A stretch of DNA of 64,000 nucleotides from Paenibacillus sp. MZ04-78.2 (GTDB lineage: Bacteria; Bacillota; Bacilli; Paenibacillales; NBRC-103111), in NCBI RefSeq assembly GCF_024213375.1, contig NZ_JANAVJ010000010.1, positions 1 through 64,000 on the forward strand, given 5' to 3'. The translations under genes were made by a program, and so were the position numbers. Below the pieces are notes generated by a model. That model saw only the letters and a list, made by a program, of their open reading frames with translations, was not told the DNA's origin and made no database searches. Positions 59,794 through 64,000 of this stretch are shown piece by piece (within the stretch, counting starts at the first letter, position 1; each line of letters begins with the position of its first letter).

Positions 59794-59849
59794 TTTCGTC
59801 AAAATAAATCATTTTCAAATCCCCCAAAAACTGGTATCTTATAGGTATG

Positions 59850-59883
59850 CAAGTTTTATGTGATGACTTTATCATAAAACTTG
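59850..59883. repeat. Perfect 11-bp inverted repeat before the Spo0E-like gene
   Basis: CAAGTTTTATG (59850-59860) and CATAAAACTTG (59873-59883) are separated by 12 bases and followed by no T-run. The position, 45 bp before the gene, suits an operator or an mRNA stem. Confidence 0.6.
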
Positions 59884-59927
59884 TCAACTTAGGTCTGATG
59901 ACGACGAACCGGTGGGAGGGATGGGGG

Positions 59928-60197
59928 ATGGCTTTTCCGGAATATCAGCTTCGGCAATATCTGAACGTCGGCTGGATTCGCGAAAGCGAGCACAAGGCCA
60001 AGTGGACTTTTGGAAAAAGAAAACAGGCCTCATCCGCCGTTTCGCTGGAAGACGACATCTACAAGCTGCGGCGTCAGCTGGAACAGCTTGTACAGAACGG
60101 GAACAGTCTAACGTCTCCCCAAGTTGTCGAAATCAGCATGCAGTTGGATATCAAAATCAATGAATATATGAACCGCCCCAAAGGGGACCGACGTTGA
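59928..60197 (+). CDS. Spo0E-like aspartyl-phosphate phosphatase
   Basis: An 89-residue protein. The C-terminal half (LEDDIYKLRRQLEQLVQNGN, then SPQVVEISMQLDIKINEYMN) is the two-helix Spo0E fold with the SxxLD core (SMQLD) that in Spo0E/YnzD dephosphorylates Spo0A-P and delays sporulation. The N-terminal 40 residues are an unusual basic extension (ESEHKAKWTFGKRKQ). GGGAGGG lies 7 bases before ATG. The usual core is SQELD, so activity is probable but not certain. Confidence 0.75.
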   Translation: MAFPEYQLRQYLNVGWIRESEHKAKWTFGKRKQASSAVSLEDDIYKLRRQLEQLVQNGNSLTSPQVVEISMQLDIKINEYMNRPKGDRR

Positions 60198-60210
60198 GCG
60201 GTCCTTTTTT
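60185..60210 (+). terminator. Terminator overlapping the end of the Spo0E-like gene
   Basis: GGACCG pairs with CGGTCC and is followed by TTTTTT. The stop codon of the gene lies in the loop. Confidence 0.85.
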
Positions 60211-60322
60211 GCTTTGTCGAAAAAGCTTTGAAAGCGTGGCCCCGACTATGGTAAGATACATGGATAGAGAGCCGCCGAGACGGGCTTCCAGCGGCACGGT
60301 TAGAGGGGGAGACAAAGGAACG

Positions 60323-60841
60323 ATGAGAAGGAGATGGCTTCTCGGTTTGCTGCTGATCTTCGTGCTCGCGGGCTGCGGAGGACCGAAGGCGGACGTGACG
60401 GTGTTTTTAATGGGGAAGAGCGGGATTCCGACGGAAATCGGGGAAAAGCTTCAAGCGTCGCTGCTGAGCAAAATTGGACAGACGCCCACCGTTCAAGTCG
60501 TGACGTCGCCGTTGTTTTCGCTTGAGAAAATGATGGTCGAAATTGCCGCCGGAGGGCACGGGGTAATCATTATACCGGCGGAGCAGTTCAAGGGTATGGC
60601 GCAGCAGGGCGGATACGTGTCGCTCGACGACGTGGCGAAGCCGGAGGATTTTGCCGAAGGCGTCATGGAAATTCCCGTAGGCGACAAGAAGGAGAAGCAT
60701 CTGTACGGCATCCCGATGGAGAAGTCCCTTTGGTTCAAGGAGCTTCAATTGAACGGCAAAGAGCTGTTTGCGTTCATTCCGCAGAGTGCTCCGGACCTGG
60801 AGAAAGCAAAGCAAGTGTTAAAAGTCATTGCGCTGAAGTAG
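60323..60841 (+). CDS. Lipoprotein, function unknown
   Basis: A 172-residue lipoprotein. The signal peptide RRRWLLGLLLIFVLAGCGGP includes the lipobox LAGC. The mature part (ADVTVFLMGKSGIPTEIGEK, then VIIIPAEQFKGM and LYGIPMEKSLWFKEL) resembles a cut-down periplasmic-binding fold. ATG 60323 with AAAGGAACG upstream; the open frame extends upstream into the previous terminator. No obvious transporter partner. Confidence 0.75.
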   Translation: MRRRWLLGLLLIFVLAGCGGPKADVTVFLMGKSGIPTEIGEKLQASLLSKIGQTPTVQVVTSPLFSLEKMMVEIAAGGHGVIIIPAEQFKGMAQQGGYVSLDDVAKPEDFAEGVMEIPVGDKKEKHLYGIPMEKSLWFKELQLNGKELFAFIPQSAPDLEKAKQVLKVIALK

Positions 60842-60904
60842 CCGTTCGGGCGATGCTAATGTGGGGGAAAAGCCCATGGAAATCCGCAGCGAACGAATAA
60901 TCGA

Positions 60905-61165
60905 ATAGCGGTTCGGGTGCTTGCGAGCGGATGGAAGCTTGCGAGTTAAAAGGGAAGCCGGTGCGATTCCGGCGCGGTCCCGCCACTGTGAACGGGCGAA
61001 TGCTCTCCGATAAGCCACTGCTTGATGTAAAGCGGGAAGGCGGAGAGCTCCGGAAGGAAGCCTGTAAGTCAGGAAACCTGCCTGAACGGCAAGCGAAGCG
61101 TCCTTCGAGGAAAAGGAGCGGAATCGGGCAGCCGACCGGTGGTGTGCCGTCTTTGGACAGGCGGA
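60905..61165 (+). promoter_or_regulatory. Cobalamin (B12) riboswitch aptamer 2
   Basis: Blocks in order: AAAAGGGAAGCCGGTGCGA, GGCGCGGTCCCGCCACTGT, and TAAGTCAGGAAACCTGCC. It precedes the BtuF-BtuC-BtuD genes. Limits are approximate. Confidence 0.93.
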
Positions 61166-61193
61166 TCGCGGGCGGCGGCCCGCCTGTGCTCTT

Positions 61194-61232
61194 CGCCCCG
61201 GAGATGCTCCCGGGGTGAGGGGCCTTTTTCGT
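61194..61232 (+). terminator. Riboswitch-controlled terminator 2
   Basis: A GC-rich hairpin (CCCCGGAG with CTCCCGGGG, enclosed by GCCCC/GGGGC) followed by TTTTT, about 50 bp before the btuF start. Confidence 0.8.
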
Positions 61233-61279
61233 TTTAGGCGGAAACAAAATATACCATATATCCGGAGGAGTTTTGGAAG

Positions 61280-62305
61280 ATGAAAGCTACACTTACAACG
61301 AAGGTTCTACGCAAACGATGGTTAGCTGCGATCTTGAGCTTGGCGTTGTCCGCATCGCTGGCCGGCTGCGGAAGCGCGACGAAGACGCCGGGGCAGGGAG
61401 AGCTTGCCAATCCGCCGAAGGCCGATGGTACGAAGCAGGATGGAGCGGCGGCGTCGGCCAAACGAACGTCGTATCCTTTGAAGATCAAGGATGCTACGGG
61501 CAAGGAATTCGTGTTTGAGAAGGCGCCGGAGCGAATCGCGTCCACCTCGCCGAGTGAAACGGAATCGCTTTTCGCTCTGGGTCTCGGGGATAAGGTAGTC
61601 GGCGTATCGGACTTCTGCGATTACCCTGCGGAAGCGAAGTCGAAGCCGAAGATGGGCAGCATCGTCAAGCCGAATGAGGAAGCGCTGATCGGGGCCAATG
61701 CGGATCTGGTGATGACCGGGGTGTCGATGAAGCCGCAGGTGGTCGACAAGCTGCGCGAGCTGAAAATTAACATGTTCAAGGTTGAACCAAAAACGATGGA
61801 CGACGTGATGAACAATCTGCTGATGATGGGGCAAATCTTCGACCGTCAGGAGCAGGCGCAAAAGCTCGTCGATTCGATGAAAGCCGACCGTCAGAAGGTC
61901 GTCGATGCCGTGAAGGATTTGAAGCCGGAGCAGAAGAAAAAGGTGTTCATCGAGTTTTCTCCGGGCTGGACGGTCGGCAAAGGCGAATTTATCGACGAAT
62001 TGATCACGCTGTCCGGCGGGATCAATGTAGCCGGCGGCGAGAAAGGCTATGTTCAAATCAGCGAAGAGAAAGTCATCGCGGATAATCCGCAGGTGATCAT
62101 TTACCCCAATGGCATTGTTGACGACAAGTCGAAAAAGCCGATGGACCAGTTGATCCGCGAACGCAGCGGCTGGGACAAAATCGAAGCGGTCCGGTCGGGC
62201 AAGCTGTCCGGTGTCGACAAAGATTTGATCAGCCGTCCAGGACCGCGCATTACGGCCGGACTCGTGGAGATCGCCAAAGGGATTTATCCGGATCTGGTGA
62301 AATAA
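61280..62305 (+). CDS. btuF: Cobalamin/corrinoid ABC transporter substrate-binding lipoprotein
   Basis: A 341-residue lipoprotein. The signal peptide ends SASLAGCGSA. The mature protein is the class III binding fold with one long backbone helix (PERIASTSPSETESLFALGL, DKVVGVSDFCDYP, MDDVMNNLLMMGQIFDRQEQ, VIADNPQVIIYPNG). The specificity for B12 rests on the riboswitch in front, because BtuF and siderophore-binding proteins look alike. Cotranscribed with the permease (one base apart). Confidence 0.9.
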   Translation: MKATLTTKVLRKRWLAAILSLALSASLAGCGSATKTPGQGELANPPKADGTKQDGAAASAKRTSYPLKIKDATGKEFVFEKAPERIASTSPSETESLFALGLGDKVVGVSDFCDYPAEAKSKPKMGSIVKPNEEALIGANADLVMTGVSMKPQVVDKLRELKINMFKVEPKTMDDVMNNLLMMGQIFDRQEQAQKLVDSMKADRQKVVDAVKDLKPEQKKKVFIEFSPGWTVGKGEFIDELITLSGGINVAGGEKGYVQISEEKVIADNPQVIIYPNGIVDDKSKKPMDQLIRERSGWDKIEAVRSGKLSGVDKDLISRPGPRITAGLVEIAKGIYPDLVK

Positions 62306-62306
62306 A

Positions 62307-63347
62307 ATGAAGCGCAAGCTGTGGATATGGGGCGGAGGCGCTATCGTCCTGCTTCTGCTGTCTGCGACGGCTGCCCTGTCCGTCGGTTCGGTTAACGTGC
62401 CGTTTGGGCATGTATGGAGTATCCTCCTGCATCAGCTTCCATGGCCTGGCGAGCGCATCCCCGAGACTTGGAGCGTGGCGTCGGAGCAAATTATATGGAA
62501 GGTACGGCTGCCAAGGGTGGCGCTCGGATTGCTGGTCGGCGCTGCGCTGGGGCTGGCGGGCGCGGCATTTCAAGGCGTGCTGCGCAATCCGCTTGCCGAT
62601 CCGTACACGCTCGGCGTCTCGTCGGGGGCATCCGTGGGGGCTTCCTTCCTGATTTTGTTCGGGCTGCAGTTTTCGCTGCTCGGGGAATGGAGCGTGCCGG
62701 TTGTCGCGTTTGCGACCGGGATGCTTGCGCTGAGCGCGGTGCTGCTGCTGGCCCGGACGGAAGGTAAGCTGCGGATAGAAACGGTTATTTTGTCCGGCGT
62801 CGTGATGCAGGCGTTTCTCGGTTCGTTCGTTTCGCTGATGGTCTCGATGTCCAAGCAGGTCATTAATGAAATCGTATTTTGGATGATGGGCAGTCTGGCG
62901 CTGCGCGGATGGACTTATTCGCTCATACTGTTTCCATATTTGGCTGTCGGAGCGGCGATATTGCTCGGATTCGGGCGGGCCATGAATCTGTTTGCTCTCG
63001 GCGAGCGGCAGGCGGCCCATCTGGGCGTTCACGTAGAACGGACGAAGCTTGTCGTCTTGATCACTTCCACTTTGATTACGGCCGCTGCGGTATCCGTGTC
63101 CGGGGTCATCGCTTTTGTCGGCTTGCTCGTGCCGCATCTGCTGCGCTTGCTGGTCGGCCCGGATTACCGTCTGCTGCTGCCGCTGTCGCTCATCGGAGGC
63201 GCGATCTATATCGTGTTGGCGGATACGCTTGCGCGAACGCTGCTCAGCCCGACGGAAATTCCGCTCGGCGTCGTCACGGCTTTTATGGGGGCGCCCTTCT
63301 TCGCTTATTTGCTGCGGCGGCGGAAGCGGGCGACTCGGGAAGGATGA
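62307..63347 (+). CDS. btuC: Cobalamin ABC transporter permease (FecCD family)
   Basis: A 346-residue permease with about ten hydrophobic segments. Signatures: WKVRLPRVALGLLVGAALGL, AAFQGVLRNPLADPYTLGVS (the permease motif), and FVGLLVPHLLRLLVGPDYRL with the glycine/proline turn that contacts the ATPase. Assignment to B12 follows the riboswitch and btuF. Confidence 0.93.
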   Translation: MKRKLWIWGGGAIVLLLLSATAALSVGSVNVPFGHVWSILLHQLPWPGERIPETWSVASEQIIWKVRLPRVALGLLVGAALGLAGAAFQGVLRNPLADPYTLGVSSGASVGASFLILFGLQFSLLGEWSVPVVAFATGMLALSAVLLLARTEGKLRIETVILSGVVMQAFLGSFVSLMVSMSKQVINEIVFWMMGSLALRGWTYSLILFPYLAVGAAILLGFGRAMNLFALGERQAAHLGVHVERTKLVVLITSTLITAAAVSVSGVIAFVGLLVPHLLRLLVGPDYRLLLPLSLIGGAIYIVLADTLARTLLSPTEIPLGVVTAFMGAPFFAYLLRRRKRATREG

Positions 63348-63508
63348 AGCCGGGGCCGCTGCGTCTGGAGCCAGGGCGTGCGGTTGGGAATGGTTTTGGG
63401 GAAGTGGAGCGTTGTTCAAGATAGCTGCTGCGGATAACGGCCGGAGGGAGTCCGTTCATACGGCGCACCTCATGTATCGGACTTCAGGAAAAAGGGGGAG
63501 CGAAGCGG
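63348..63508. other. Gap between permease and ATPase genes
   Basis: No separate gene recognised. The 161 bp contain no clear promoter or terminator, so the ATPase gene is probably read from the same transcript. Confidence 0.5.
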
Positions 63509-64000
63509 GTGATACGGGTGGAAGTGGAGCAGGCGGCCAAAGCGTTCGGCGGCAGGCCGGTGCTTCGACAAATTGGCTTCTCGGTAGAGCCGGGCGAATG
63601 GTTCGGCATTCTCGGCCCGAACGGCAGCGGAAAATCGACGCTGCTGCATATGATATCCGGCGCCGAGCGTGCCGACGCCGGAACGGTGAGGCTGGACGGC
63701 CGTCCAGTGGAAGCCGTCTCCCGCAAAGAGCTGGCCCGGCAGCTCGCCGTGCTGCATCAGGATGCGCTGCCACCGCTTGGGTTCACGGTGCGCGAAATCG
63801 TCGAGATGGGCCGTTACCCGTACCAAAACTGGCTGGGGGACGAGCCCGGGGATTCCGCAGCATTAATTGAGCGGATTCTCGATTGGCTGAAGCTCAGACC
63901 CTTGGAGGAGCGTACGGTCGACGGGCTGAGCGGCGGCGAGCGGCAGCGGGTGGCGCTGGGCAAAGCGATGGCGCAGGAGCCGAAGCTGCTGCTGCTGGAC
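63509..64000 (+). CDS. btuD: Cobalamin ABC transporter ATP-binding protein, 5' part only
   Basis: 164 codons before the window ends. Walker A is LGPNGSGKSTLLHMISGAER, the Q-loop LAVLHQDALPPLGF, and the signature LSGGERQRVALGKAM; the last residues (PKLLLLD) are the start of Walker B. GTG start with AAGGGGGAG 8 bases upstream. It should continue for another 90 residues or more, and other corrinoid-handling genes may follow in the operon. Confidence 0.92.
   Translation, partial: MIRVEVEQAAKAFGGRPVLRQIGFSVEPGEWFGILGPNGSGKSTLLHMISGAERADAGTVRLDGRPVEAVSRKELARQLAVLHQDALPPLGFTVREIVEMGRYPYQNWLGDEPGDSAALIERILDWLKLRPLEERTVDGLSGGERQRVALGKAMAQEPKLLLLD

Noticed and set aside
61280-64000. Iron-siderophore uptake system
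   Set aside because: Sequence alone would allow it, but a complete cobalamin riboswitch directly precedes the operon.

Overview
The window looks like the chromosome of an endospore-forming, moderately GC-rich Bacillota bacterium, most likely Paenibacillaceae (Paenibacillus/Cohnella-like). The evidence is a T-box leader in front of pheST, a sigma-W-type promoter in front of pspA, a Spo0E-like phosphatase, PBSX-type phage tail genes, and a cobalamin operon in the same order as the one described in Bacillus megaterium. No tRNA, rRNA or CRISPR array was seen.

Layout. (1) 1-1.1 kb: a decayed MFS transporter. (2) 2-24.7 kb: a phage-derived island. It opens with control genes (an XRE regulator with an operator-like dyad, an ArpU-like regulator, an ImmR/ImmA-type repressor-protease pair and a sigma-like regulator). 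It continues with a contractile tail cassette: tail terminator, sheath, tube, frameshifted assembly chaperones, tape measure, LysM protein, hub, baseplate, two tandem tail-fibre cassettes and a lysis module. No terminase, portal, capsid, integrase or replication gene was seen. The locus therefore fits a headless, R-type tailocin-like particle better than a prophage. A TnpB-only IS200/IS605 element sits precisely inside a small acidic gene of the island, and the lysis module carries a recombination scar. (3) 25-36.6 kb: a cobalamin riboswitch followed by cbiH60-X-J-C-D-ET-L-F-G-A, an oxygen-independent-type corrin-ring pathway from sirohydrochlorin to cobyrinate a,c-diamide. (4) 36.6-39 kb: a Tat-exported DyP peroxidase and an AhpD-like protein, on the minus strand. 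(5) 39.1-52.9 kb: T-box-pheS-pheT, a giant ZapA-coiled-coil fusion, cvpA, an accessory insert (cupredoxin lipoprotein, MocR regulator, LysE exporter, YvlD-like protein) and mutS2. (6) 52.9-60.9 kb: sigma-W-type promoter-pspA-DUF350-small membrane protein-zinc ribbon-MFS, then a cysteine synthase, an Lrp/aminotransferase pair, a Spo0E-like gene and a lipoprotein. (7) 60.9-64 kb: a second cobalamin riboswitch controlling a BtuF-BtuC-BtuD uptake system that runs off the window.

How it works together. The two cobalamin riboswitches should shut down synthesis and uptake together when B12 is plentiful. In the phage island, the ImmR/ImmA pair and divergent XRE repressor are the likely switch, the fibres the specificity determinants, and holin plus amidase the release system.

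The strongest items for a second look are the headless contractile tail locus, its canonical -1 frameshift signal (slippery heptamer, 8-nt spacer, nested hairpin), the TnpB element whose removal restores an open reading frame and whose presumed guide matches the empty site, the 1075-residue ZapA fusion with eight 43-residue repeats, and the tandem mosaic fibres. Everything here is from reading the sequence; no database search was run.
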